Below, piece after piece: positions 1 to 10,100 of a stretch of 44,623 nt of DNA. Within the stretch, counting starts at the first letter, position 1, and every line of letters begins with the position of its first letter. The DNA comes from Chara braunii. Taxonomy: Eukaryota > Streptophyta > Charophyceae > Charales > Characeae. Location: the NCBI GenBank assembly GCA_003427395.1, contig BFEA01000338.1, positions 1,698,366-1,742,988 on the forward strand. Reading direction: 5' to 3'. The translations under genes and the position numbers were made by a program. The notes beneath the pieces were generated by a model. That model saw only the letters and a list, made by a program, of their open reading frames with translations, ran no database searches and was not told where the DNA came from.

Positions 1-1783
1 GGGAGAAGGCGCGGGAACGGTGGGGGGAAGGTGGGGGAACGGCGGGGGAAAGCGGGCGGGGAATGGCTCAGCGCTGCTCCAACGCCGACCATTGTCACCC
101 CACTCCGCCCTTCTAATACACCTACCATCATGAACCCAATCCGTCCTCTGCCCAAGCATCACCCTGCTAAAACCAACCTTCCCCTTCCGGCTCACCGAAT
201 AACTTTTTTAAGAGTTTTTTAAGAATTTTTTGAAAACTCAGGAACATCTGACACCAACCTAAAAAAAATAGAGAAACTTCACCTGCACCCCAAAAAGAGG
301 ACAGGAGGGGGGAAAATAACCTTTCTTCAGATGCAGATTCTAACGTTCACCCGGGTCTCCACAACACATAATAAACTCACTGTATCACCATCCAAGTTAC
401 TCCCTTCTCTCAAAAGGCAAACCCCTTGTTCCTACACTGCCCCCACCGGGAGGCGCCAGCTCTTCTCTCGGCCCAAGTCCTGAACAACCTATAAACGGAC
501 ACTTCAACCCCCTAAAAGGCATGCAATTCCCCTTAGAGCATACCTCATAGGCTGAAGTTCCCTCTTTCCTTCTGGCCCACCCCCTCCAGGCAGGGCAGCC
601 CTCTCTACCTCTCACCTTGTTGTAAACAACTTCACCCCCCTTGTCTTCTCTCCCCAACCGCCAGCACTGATCCGACCCTAAGTCAGAAAAAAACAATCCC
701 ACAATACGGCCTCCCCCCCTCTAAGGGTAACAACTCCTACCTTGTGAAACCCTCACGGGGAGAGGCTCTAACCCTAAAGAAAGAACCCTACAGATTCACA
801 CAACAAGACGTAAATATACCATACAAAGACCCAGACAAACTTTGAAACACAATTAACGAAAAAATACCATTCAGAATCAGAATTTACAGCAACAGTAATC
901 AAAACTAGGAAGTTAAGTTTTGCCGATGTAGATTTTTTCCAATAGAAAATAACTTAAGGAACATACTTTTAGAATTTGAAAATTAGGAACAAAATTGGAG
1001 AATCTAGATGATACGTCTTTTGAAATTTTGAAATTCAAAAACAGAATTAAGAAATCTATCTAAGATGTCCAATATTGGACTCACGAGTATATAAAATCAA
1101 GAAAGTAATCCAGATCGTAGTTACGGTCAACGTCAAGAGAAGCAACTATGTACCAAAAAACATACGCGTGAGTAAGAATTGCACAAAAATCACTGCAGCA
1201 ATCAATCCAGGAAAAATCAGTTAGAGAGAATTAATTCATACTAGAAACACCATCAAAATACTATCGAAAAAAGTAATCAGCAAAAACATGTTTGATCAAC
1301 AGGCGAAAACAAATACAAGATCATACCCAATCAATCAGAAAATCAGATAATCCTGAAACCAGCGCACTACGAGTACCCAAGACACGACCTTCCCTTCCCG
1401 AACCTCACCTCCACACGTCACCGGCCTAATGCATTTCGACCGTCATTCGACCACTCCGGTCAAATCAAAGCCGAACGGTGACAACAGCGGACCGCAACGC
1501 ATTTACCCAAGATATCCACGCCATGTTGCAGAATCTAGTTGTTGAACCCGCCAACAGCTCACCGCAGGCAGTCCCAGAAGAGGAGAACTTGTGACCTTAC
1601 CAAGTATTGCACCTTCTCGTAGAGATAAGCAACAACAGGAGATTACCTCTCCATACGCTAGGAAGCTCGAAACGACCCACCAAACCAAACCCCAGCAACC
1701 ACCTTCCACTGTTCCCAATACCGCAGCAAGAGTCCACCCTTCCCACACGTGCTCCATCGCAGTCGCTTTCACCCAGTAATGAT
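1..1783. other. Non-coding, low-complexity sequence
   Basis: I see no supportable gene here. The first 80 bases are a G-rich imperfect repeat, followed by C-rich sequence to about 760 and AT-rich sequence to about 1400. The short open frames have no recognisable domain and overlap on both strands, as expected by chance. Confidence 0.5.
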
Positions 1784-2266
1784 CCCGTGAACGTGACCGG
1801 CACCGGTCATTTGAACCTGACCAACCGTTCATTTGGTGTTTTTTTTGTGAACGGCCGTTCACGGTGAACGGGACGACCACTAAAGAGTGGTGTTTTTTTT
1901 GTTTTTTTTTTTGGACTCCCCCAGGTACATTCGCCTCAAGCCCTACAGTGTGGTGACATTGAAAAAATTAAAAAAAATTGAAATGACCTACAAAATAGTA
2001 AACGAAAATGTTTATTTTGGCTGGTTGATTTTTTTTTTTTTCGTTTTTAGTTAAAATAAATATTATTAAAGAATTTGTTTTTTGAAAAAATTATAGGGAG
2101 TTACCCTTCGATGTCCCCCACCCTCCTATTAATTAAAAACATACCCCCCCAGCCCCCCCAAAAAAAAAAAAAAGACGCTCTCCGTGAACTCCAGGAACCC
2201 TCGTGTCGTGAACTCCGTGAACTCTTTGACCGGCTCCGTTCACAGACCCTGTGAACGGTGAACGGG
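1784..2266. repeat. Cluster of GTGAACGG-type motifs, including a 16-bp palindrome
   Basis: The motif GTGAAC(G/T) or its complement recurs at about 1787, 1847, 1864, 2187, 2211, 2219, 2237, 2251 and 2258. At 1847-1862 it forms the perfect palindrome GTGAACGGCCGTTCAC. At both 1862-1876 and 2251-2266 the sequence reads approximately GTGAACGGTGAACGGG or a part of it. Poly-T and poly-A tracts lie between the two clusters. The function is unknown; the two clusters could be the ends of a small non-autonomous element or a set of protein-binding sites. Confidence 0.4.
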
Positions 2267-2583
2267 GGTACGGCACTGCTTTCACCCCTCACTCATCTTC
2301 TTCCTCTCCATCATCAGCTTCCCCCATCACTTCGCACCATAACTCGACGTCTTCGCACCGCCCACTTTGTGAATCAGCGCCACCACTGGTCACAATCGGC
2401 CCATCGTGCTGACCCGGTTTCGCACCTTGGAAATGACGGGGCACAATGCTCCCCGTAGCGCGAGCCCCCATGCAGGAAGAGGAGAGTGAGAGAGAGAGAG
2501 AGGACAAAGTCATCTTACCAATCTACATTAGTCGTCAATTCAACCCTTAACCTTTCTTTCTCTCTCCTTGACAAAATACGTAC

Positions 2584-3080
2584 ATTGTTCGATGCGGCAA
2601 CGAATTTATTCGCCAGCTGATCTTGGTGGTGCTTGAAGGTGCCGGCATCGACCAGTTCTCGCACTTCGGACTCCGCAAGCAATCGTGCGCTGCCGCCACG
2701 GGACAGTCGATCGCTCTCACCTCTCCATCGTTAATGCGCGATGCGGCATACTTCCACAGGCAAGCGGCGCAAATGGTCTGCCCGCAACAGGGGCAAGGAC
2801 AGTCAACGAGAATATCATCAAAGCAAACAATGCACGTGGCTGTCTCTTCCCCTCCCTTTGTCTCTCCCGCTCCCGCTTGCTTCCCGCCTTGACCGCCTTC
2901 GCCCCCTTCTGGCGTTTTCTCCCCGTCGCCGCCACTGTCTCCTTGCTTCTCCCGCCCTGCTCTCCCCCTTACCTCGTTGTTCAAGACAACAGAACCACCT
3001 CCGCCGATGCTGGAAGCACCGTCGGCAGATTCCGAAGCAACCATAGTCGTCGTAGCGCTGCCGCCCGCCTCGGCATCCAT
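2584..3080 (-). pseudogene. RBR-type E3 ubiquitin ligase fragment (RING1 region), frameshifted
   Basis: The minus-strand frame starting at the ATG at 3080 (MDAEAG...) has a low-complexity Gly/Ala/Glu-rich N-terminus of about 80 residues, then a RING1-like segment: CIVC, then CPCPCCGQTICAACLWKYAAS, RINDGE and IDCPV. The spacing and the INDGE/CP block match RING1 of RING-between-RING ligases, which receive ubiquitin from E2 enzymes. The usual CGH histidine is Gln here (CGQ). After IDCPVAA the reading moves to another frame, which carries a family-like stretch (RLLAESEVRELVDAG, then HHQDQLANKF) up to a possible donor AAT|GTACGT at 2584/2583. That implies a one-base loss near 2690 or a sequence error. 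IBR and RING2 are not seen. The longer open frame up to 3542 runs into (GATT)n sequence and is unlikely to be coding. A related degenerate segment lies at 38880-39060. Confidence 0.6.
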
Positions 3081-3450
3081 CTCCCTGCGGGCATCATCGC
3101 CGCCGCCGCCGCCGCCTATGAATCCCCTGCGGCGGCGGACAAGCGCAGCCAAGTCCACGGCCGCGGACGAGGCCGCGAGGCCGCGGACATGTCCTCGCGG
3201 ACGCGCGGCTTTGGCGCCACTTGGTGGCTGCAGGGGAGGGGGTTTCGGGATTCTTGAAGCGCCATTGGTTGGCGCATCCCCTGCCCCACCTCCCCACACA
3301 AAAAAAAAAGAAAAAAAAACGACTTTTGGTTGGGGGGTTTGGGCTGCCGAGGAAAAAGAATGAAGAAAAAAAGAAAAAACGCGTTTTTTTTTCTTTTCCC
3401 GTTGATTGATTGATTGGTGGGGGTGGGGTCGCCCCACCCCGCATGTGATG

Positions 3451-3490
<40 letters not shown>

Positions 3491-3536
3491 CGATGTTGCT
3501 TTTTTTTTTATTGTTGATTGATTGATTGATTGATTG
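3451..3536. repeat. (GATT)n microsatellite, left flank of the 30-kb element
   Basis: This is a GATT/TTGA tetranucleotide tract interrupted by about 25 bases of T-rich sequence. It ends exactly where the left inverted repeat begins. The same repeat in the same orientation resumes at 33782 beyond the right inverted repeat, as expected if an element inserted into a microsatellite. Confidence 0.9.
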
Positions 3537-3568
3537 AAACATGTTATTCGTTAAAACAGTACATTATT
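3537..3568 (+). repeat. Left terminal inverted repeat
   Basis: It begins AAACATGTTATTCGTTAAAA and continues through AGTACATTATT. It is the reverse complement of 33750-33781 with one mismatch (C versus T). Just inside, at 3574-3586, TGTACTATTTTAA is an inverted echo of the TTAAAACAGTACA within the repeat. Confidence 0.75.
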
Positions 3569-3630
3569 CCGTGTACTATTTTAAAAGGAATTCAAGACAG
3601 CGTTGTCCGGTGCAGCATTCCAGACTCGCA

Positions 3631-3816
3631 CACATCCGAACCAGGAGTAAAGTCACTTATGAGCCAGAGATACAGTGTGAGTTACTTTCGAGTGGCACAC
3701 GAAGTTGAGAATCGGACACATCCGAACCAGGAGTAAAGTCACTTATGAGCCAGAGACACAGTGTGAGCCACGTTCGAGAGACACACTGAGTTGAGCATTG
3801 GACACATCCGAATCAG
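3631..3816. repeat. 86-bp tandem repeat
   Basis: Units start with CACATCCGAA at 3631, 3717 and 3803, a constant 86-bp period. Two full copies and a partial third are present. The junctions read TCGGACACATCCGAA or a close variant, a degenerate form of the TTCGGATNNATCCGAA palindrome found through the interval. No coding potential is evident. Confidence 0.8.
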
Positions 3817-4519
3817 AAGAGTAGAATAAGTTGAACTCACATGTGTGAGAAGCACAATGAGTCGAAGTTGTCCACACACGAGTATGCAGATTTGAAGGCC
3901 GATGATAGTGATGCACATTCCCAGCATGAACATATTCTTGTAAGCCTGTCTCTCTGGTTACTATATTGAATTCGTACAGTCGATCCCAATGGGAGAGAAG
4001 AGTTTCGCTTGTCCAATATGTTTAGGTGGATGTTGAAGTCCGTGACGGCTGTCAAAGCCAAAACCCACACACCCTTGAGAGGGTCGGAGGGGTGACTCCA
4101 GTTCCGAAGCTGACCGGTGCAGACCGCCACAAGATTCGTATGTCGTTTTGGTATGGCAGTCGACCGACGTAGCAAGGTAATATGCGACATGGACGGCCAA
4201 GTCGAATTCGGATTCATCCGACATGGAACTACGACGTCTAAACGCGAATCCATTAAGCCTGCACTTTCCAGGGAAGTCACAGGGGTCGTCTAACTTGCTG
4301 TTAAGTTGTGTTAACGAATCAACCGAAGTGCGCAAGGCGGAAGGGGGCTCGCATGGCAGGTCAAACCACGAATTGCAAGAACGCATGGTAGAGACGAATA
4401 ATAGACGCTTCGCGTCCGCCCACGCACGTCTCGCCGACAGCATCGCGGTTTTTGAAGTCTATCCTGCGACGGGTTTCGAAGTGGCTCGACAGAAGTTATT
4501 TCGACGTAATCATCTGCAT

Positions 4520-4558
4520 GGCAGGTGTCAGAGAGTGATGTACGCGTGCGCGCGCGCA

Positions 4559-4643
<85 letters not shown>

Positions 4644-4803
4644 AGAGGACATGTGTTCCGCCAGGGGGAATATGTGATTGTGCTGAATTCCCTTCCACGC
4701 CAAGACCTGGCTCAGGAGACGCGGGGGCCATAAACACATGAAGACCACAAGCCTCGCTTTGGAAACATTGTGGATAACTGTTTGGCAGGTGTCAAAGAGT
4801 GTT

Positions 4804-4877
<74 letters not shown>

Positions 4878-5021
4878 AAGAAGAGGACATGTGTTCCGCC
4901 AGGGGAATATGTGATTGTACTGAATTCCCTTCCACGCCAAGACCTGGCTCAGGAGACGCGGGGTCGATAAATACATGAAGACCACAAACCTCGCTTTGGA
5001 AAAGATTGTGGATAACTGTTT
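4520..5021. repeat. Tandem duplication of about 250 bp, each copy containing a long (GA)n tract
   Basis: Copy one (4520-4783) and copy two (4784-5021) both begin GGCAGGTGTCA, contain a 70-75 bp (GA)n run (about 4569-4642 and 4807-4876), and then share a nearly identical segment from ACATGTGTTCCGCCAGG to GTGGATAACTGTTT. Copy one also has a CGCGCG run before the (GA)n. The Arg-Glu or Ser-Leu repeat frames here come from the microsatellite and are not genes. Confidence 0.85.
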
Positions 5022-5333
5022 GAGAGGACAAGCAACGCTCGCGACAGATGCGGGCAAGCCAACTCGGAGTCATCCGAAATATGGAAGTACAGCAAAGTGA
5101 AAATTCGACACACCCCAGCTCGACACGTTTCAGGTACAAACTCTGGACACGAACCCATGAACCCCGCAATTGTAGGGAATTGCCAAACAACCGATAACAT
5201 TCACTTTTGACAGGCCCAACAACCGCCAACATTACAGGGAAGCAGCATGGGTCCTTTCAAAGGCCAAACCACACAGAGGGGCGGAGGACAGGTACAGACC
5301 CTTGTCTTGTATTTTGCTTCTTTTAGAACAATG

Positions 5334-5579
5334 TAGACAAAGAGGGAGTCTCAGAGGTGAGGCTGAACATGACATCAAGAAACGTGCAATTCGGATGCAC
5401 CCATCATGCGGGGATAACATCGAACCACACAGGACATGAAGTAAGGAAAGCAATAGACAAAGAGGGAGTGTCAGAGGTGCTTTAGAGGCTGAACATGACA
5501 TCATGAAAAGTGCCTGTTCAGATGCACCCATTATGTGGAGATAACATCACACCACACAGGACACGAAGTAAGGAAAGCA
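5334..5579. repeat. 120-bp direct tandem duplication
   Basis: TAGACAAAGAGGGAGT starts at 5334 and again at 5454. The copies share the GGCTGAACATGACATCA, GATAACATC and CCACACAGGACA segments and differ by small indels. Nothing coding is evident. Confidence 0.8.
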
Positions 5580-5833
5580 AAAAAGACATTAACGAAAACA
5601 CGCTTGGTAAAAGCGGAGAGAAGCAATTGTATACGGAAGCCAATTCGTAAACAATAGAATGCATCGTGCGAACACACCGCTGACATGAGAAGTTCGCGCT
5701 GATTCATTTCAAACCAATTCGAAAACACCTACGAAACTCCCATGAAACACAATACGAGAAAGAATCTGCAGAAGGACGAAATGTTCTGGTACGCCAACGC
5801 TTCTACACAACAAAACAACAAACAACAACACGC

Positions 5834-6516
5834 TCACCTACCAACACAGCAAATCGCCAAAGCTAGTCTAGTTCTGATAGAAGCGATGTGTGTATGAGAG
5901 AAACCAAAAGGTGTATGCAAACCTTTCGACAAACAGGAAGCGAACATCAATATAAACACCCCACAACTAGCCCCGTCCTGCTGCCGAGGGACACCTTTCT
6001 TGCAGACCTCGCGTGCGAAGCGGTTGAAAGTGCGACGATCGGCGGTGGCACTCGCCACCATATTCAAATACTCAACGACGCAATCGAAAAGTGTAGAATA
6101 GAAGTCATCTTCCGATGACGAACTGGCAAACGAGTCGAAGATTTCGAAAACACATCTAGAGAAGTCAATTGCCAAAAGGCTCCAGTGTGAGCCGCCATTG
6201 TGCATGGGTGCCAAGATAAGATCTTGAGATAAGAGGTCGACATCTTTAGCCGATTTGATCACACTTGCAGGCCCTCGGAGCAGCAATGTTGACGCGAAGA
6301 AAGAGTTAAAGGTGTAAGTCTTCTTGGCAGTTGTGGATCGGCTGCAGTCGTCCAGTACCATCGCCATGTAGAAATTGACGATCTCATCGTTAAGCTCCCC
6401 GTATTTATCATCGACACCCGTAAATTGTGGGACGGCAATTGCGTTGCGACGAAATTGAGCGGCAGTCGACAGCGCACAATGTCTTCGAGGAGTTCTCTTC
6501 CATCTCGAGGATACCC
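5834..6516 (-). CDS. ULP1/SENP-type cysteine protease domain (peptidase family C48), last exon of the large minus-strand gene
   Basis: In the 235-residue open frame the family hallmarks appear in order: a GELNDEIVNFYM segment (residues 49-59, the usual WLNDxxINFY with Trp replaced by Gly), the catalytic His in HWSLLAID (His119), Asp in EIFDSF (Asp136), the oxyanion Gln in RQQDGASCG (Gln188) and the nucleophile Cys193. All catalytic positions are intact. C48 proteases cleave SUMO or related conjugates, and transposons repeatedly carry them. The upstream sequence GTTTGCTGAACAG before 6516 is a good acceptor, so I treat this as an exon joined to 6651-6942 and 7105 onward rather than a gene starting at 6541. 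The protein would end at 5834 after CCVGR. The role in the element is unknown. Confidence 0.75.
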
Positions 6517-6650
6517 TGTTCAGCAAACACCCGCAGAACACAGCAAGGACGAAGGACTATGAGAAAATGCCGCCCTAGCGACGTGGGTCTGACGGACTCC
6601 CACTCCCCGGCCCGAAAATTTCACGCATCACGTCACCCCTACTTCTTGAC

Positions 6651-6942
6651 CTTCTATATACAGTTGATTTTGAAGTAGCACTGTCCTTCTTTATGTCCTT
6701 GCAAGCTTCTTGAAGGATCAGCCTACAGTCCCTCTCGCTAACACCCGCTGCCTCTGAAACGAGTTTCGCGCGCGGGCTCAGCACGGGAACAACCAGCCGT
6801 TCGGGAGGCCCCCGATGCTTCATGTCCCGATGAAAGGAACCGGCGACGTTGCTACGTCTAGCGCCTCCGGCAAGCAAGGCAGACAACTTCGCGGGCGCAG
6901 CTGGCTCCAGCGACATGCTAGTTTCTCCAGAAATGTGTCGAC
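6651..6942 (-). CDS. Linker exon between the methylase-like and ULP1-like parts
   Basis: This exon is inferred from splice signals. The main exon ends at 7105 before donor GTAAGC (phase 1). The acceptor TTTCTTATACAG precedes 6942, and the join restores a Gly codon and the same open frame (RHISGETSMSLEPAAP...). The exon encodes a hydrophilic segment including an RDCRLILQEACKDIKKD helix. A phase-2 donor AG|GTCAAG at 6651/6650 would match the phase of the ULP1 exon, but it is a weak donor and the true end could differ. No known domain is recognised. cDNA would settle it. Confidence 0.5.
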
Positions 6943-7104
6943 CTGTATAAGAAATAGCACAACATGTTTGACTATAATAAGCGTCGGTTAAGATACCCGT
7001 TGGAAACGGCAGCTTGCAACACAACTTCCCAACAACAACGAAGCAAAGAGCACCTCACGAACGGTTTGACGAGCGGGTGGCAAGCAGAGAAGTTCACCGC
7101 TTAC

Positions 7105-10100
7105 CAGGCTTAGCTCCCACGTGGCCCGAGTCCGCCGGTGCTAGTCCCATCACGACTTGCGAGAACCTGCATGTCGACGCCGCGACGACGTGCTCCAAAC
7201 CAGCCGGGAAACTTGAAAGGTAGCAGATGTTGGCGTCGAGGACTTCAGACGGCAGAACTTCTTCCTGAAGGCTCATATCCTCAACGATCGCCACATACGA
7301 TTTCATGCCGCCCTTCTCCGAACTAAAAGAGTCGAGGTCGACAAGATGAACAGGTTGTGTCTTCTCCGTAGCCCCAGTGTCGTGCTGCAGGCTCAAGGCC
7401 CCTTGGATGTCCAACAGGATATCTCCCTCCCTCAACTTCTTGTCGCCGTCGACTGTGGCTTTGTCGTCCTCACTTCCGTAGAACAAACCATCCTTAAAAC
7501 CCTCCGAAGCCTTCTTCAGAATATCCTCTCCTATAGCGCCGTCATGAAGGCCCAAGTATAAGGGGTCGTCGGAACCTGGTACGACTCCCTCGTCTAGGAC
7601 CATGGTCTGCATTTCGTCTCCCCGAGAGTCAATGAACATGTCTACGCCGCTCGGATTCGGATCAATCCGATTCCCCGCGAATCCATCCGCTCTGTCCAAC
7701 GGGGCGACGTGTCCCCACACCACGGACTCCAAACCACCATCATTGATGGACACGTCCACGCCCCCCAGGTTCGGATTCATCCGAGACGCGGCAGGGCCTG
7801 ATGGCGCGGACGTTCCGGATGTCACCGCAAAGTCGCTTTTCAAAGCCAGCGAAGTGCACACCGGAACAGGGCATTCCGGTTCTGGTGCGCGGGACCTGTC
7901 ACTGGAAGGGGGCGCTAACTCACTCTCTGGGGCTTCCATGGCAACGTCTAGAACACAGACTTCAGAAGACGGACAATTTTCCTGTATGACCTTTGAAATT
8001 TCCACGGACAACATCTCGGTATCCTCACGCCCATCGGCCGTCGAAGTTGACACGACCACCTGGTTCGGATCAATCTGAAGTTCACTGGCAGGGTGTTGGA
8101 AAACCCCACCCGTCCGCTCAAGCTTCGCAGACCGGTCGGCTGTTTCGACGGACACCACAGCCAGGTTCGGATTAATCCGAACTTCCTCACGAAGGAGGAC
8201 GGAAAGCGGCTCCTGGTTCTCGTAGTCGGACCCGAGGTACGTTGTCGTCTCGCTATCCGCATGACACTGAGTTCCGGACAAGGACGTCGTTATCGTGACT
8301 CCGATGGATCCGGGACAATCCTCGGAGCGTTTCTGAGCAGGGCAACTGACATCTTTAGCAGCAACTGTCCCGACAACTATGGCGCTAACATGTGTCGTGC
8401 TGGTGGACCTAATTATGGACTCCTGCTCGGCGGGTTGCGAAATCAATCCTGGCGTGAAGTCGTTTCCCGTCTCTATCGAGGCGCTGCATGCTACCACCGC
8501 CGCCTCACCGTCCCCGATACCCTCTCCGTTGTGATGCTTCTTCTTCTCTCCGCTGCGGGGCTTTTTTTTTCTCTCCACTGCCCTTCTTTCCCTCTTTGTC
8601 GCCTTCGTGCTCAGAAGACTGTCTTCTCATCAATGGGCGGTCACTTCCTCCCCCCGATTCGTGCAAACCACCGCCTTGACCATCCCCTTCATCGTCCTTG
8701 CCTCGAGACTTCTTCACAACTGCTACGATCGGCGTAATCCCGGGAAGCTCCCAATTCACTTTGCTCAATGATGGGCTTGACGGAAGGCTGTAGAACGCGG
8801 AGGTTATTTCCAACCATTTGTTGGAAGCTAACAGATCGAACAAGCTCTCCGCGTATGCTCGCAGAGCAGGGTCCTCCTTGTTTCGTTGATTAACCTCACT
8901 TAAGTTCTCCAATACCGCGTCGTAGGCTTGAGCCCTGAAAGTGCCAAGTTCCCATCGCTCATCGTATGCCCACCCCCCAGTATGCTCCCTCACAACCACT
9001 GCCCATTCGTCGTCAAGAAGGACTGGTTGGAAGTGGTCGGGGTGCCATACGATATCATGGCCCCAATCTTCTGCTTTGGAAAAGGTGTGCTTGTCGCCCA
9101 TGTGGTACGGCACCGAAGGATTCAACAGATGCGGATGGTCAAGAGGAACTGGTTGGCCTGGTTTTAAACGTTCGGGGTGCGGTGTTAGACGAAGTGCCTC
9201 CCCTGGCGAGCTCTTCAGACGGGACAACCCACCCCTCTTGANAGGCGCCGTGGAGGACCNGGGTGTGGGACCGCCTGACGTGNGTGTAACGACCGGTGTT
9301 CCCNGTTTGCNTACCGAGGGCGACTCAGAAGGGAATTGCTCNTTGAANATTTTAAATTGGNCATCCAAATCGAAAAGGTCGTCCTCGACGCTCACCTCCT
9401 GCTCAGTGTCGATATTGAAGTCGTCGTCCTCGCCAAATGCCAGCCTATACTTGTCCAAAGTGAAGTCCTCCGGTTTTTGCACACCTTTATTGAAGAATAC
9501 GTATTCCAACCTCCTCATGAAATCCATTACGCTCGCCCGACTCGCCTCGTGGTATCCCTGGAGTACAGCAACGGCGACTTCCTTTCGCCGCAGGAACATC
9601 TCTTCCAGTCTCCACCGAGGTGTAGTTGCGAAAAGGAAGTCGTAGACCTGGCGTCGTTTCTTAGGTGTTAACTTGATGAACATGTCCTTATCAGGATCAT
9701 ATACTGGCTCGACGGTTACCTGGTGGAAATCGTAATCGTAAGCCCCGGACTCGACTTCGTGGACAACAAATTGCTGGGTGTATTGAAGTTGTGTGCAGTC
9801 CCCATCAAGCGCCAAGATGTGCCTGCCGGTGTGAAGCATATTCCACACCACCTGTGCGTGCGGCTTGCCCAGGAACAGCACGGCATCCGCCACACCACAG
9901 AAGAACTGCAGCTGACTACACAATTGACTGGGGTTCCTCTCAAGGTCCTTGTACACAGTCCCCCGCTGGGTGAGGTTTTCGAAGTCTGCGAAATTCAAAG
10001 ACTTGAAAGGCTGCTCCACAACGTCCGTAGGTGTNGCTCTNTGCTTCNTNCGGAGAGCAGCGNCATCGTCTTCGNCAAGAGNTCCCTCNTACACAGGGTG

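Noticed and set aside
2289-2513. Downstream exon of the RBR fragment (minus strand)
   Set aside because: The frame is open but lacks the Cys pattern expected for IBR, and no clear acceptor is seen.
3081-3542. N-terminal extension of the RBR frame (Gln-Ser-Ile-Asn repeats)
   Set aside because: It is translated (GATT)n microsatellite and C-rich sequence; the first plausible Met is at 3080.
4311-5057. Ser-Leu and Arg-Glu repeat proteins
   Set aside because: Translations of the (GA)n/(CT)n microsatellites; no unique sequence with coding signal.
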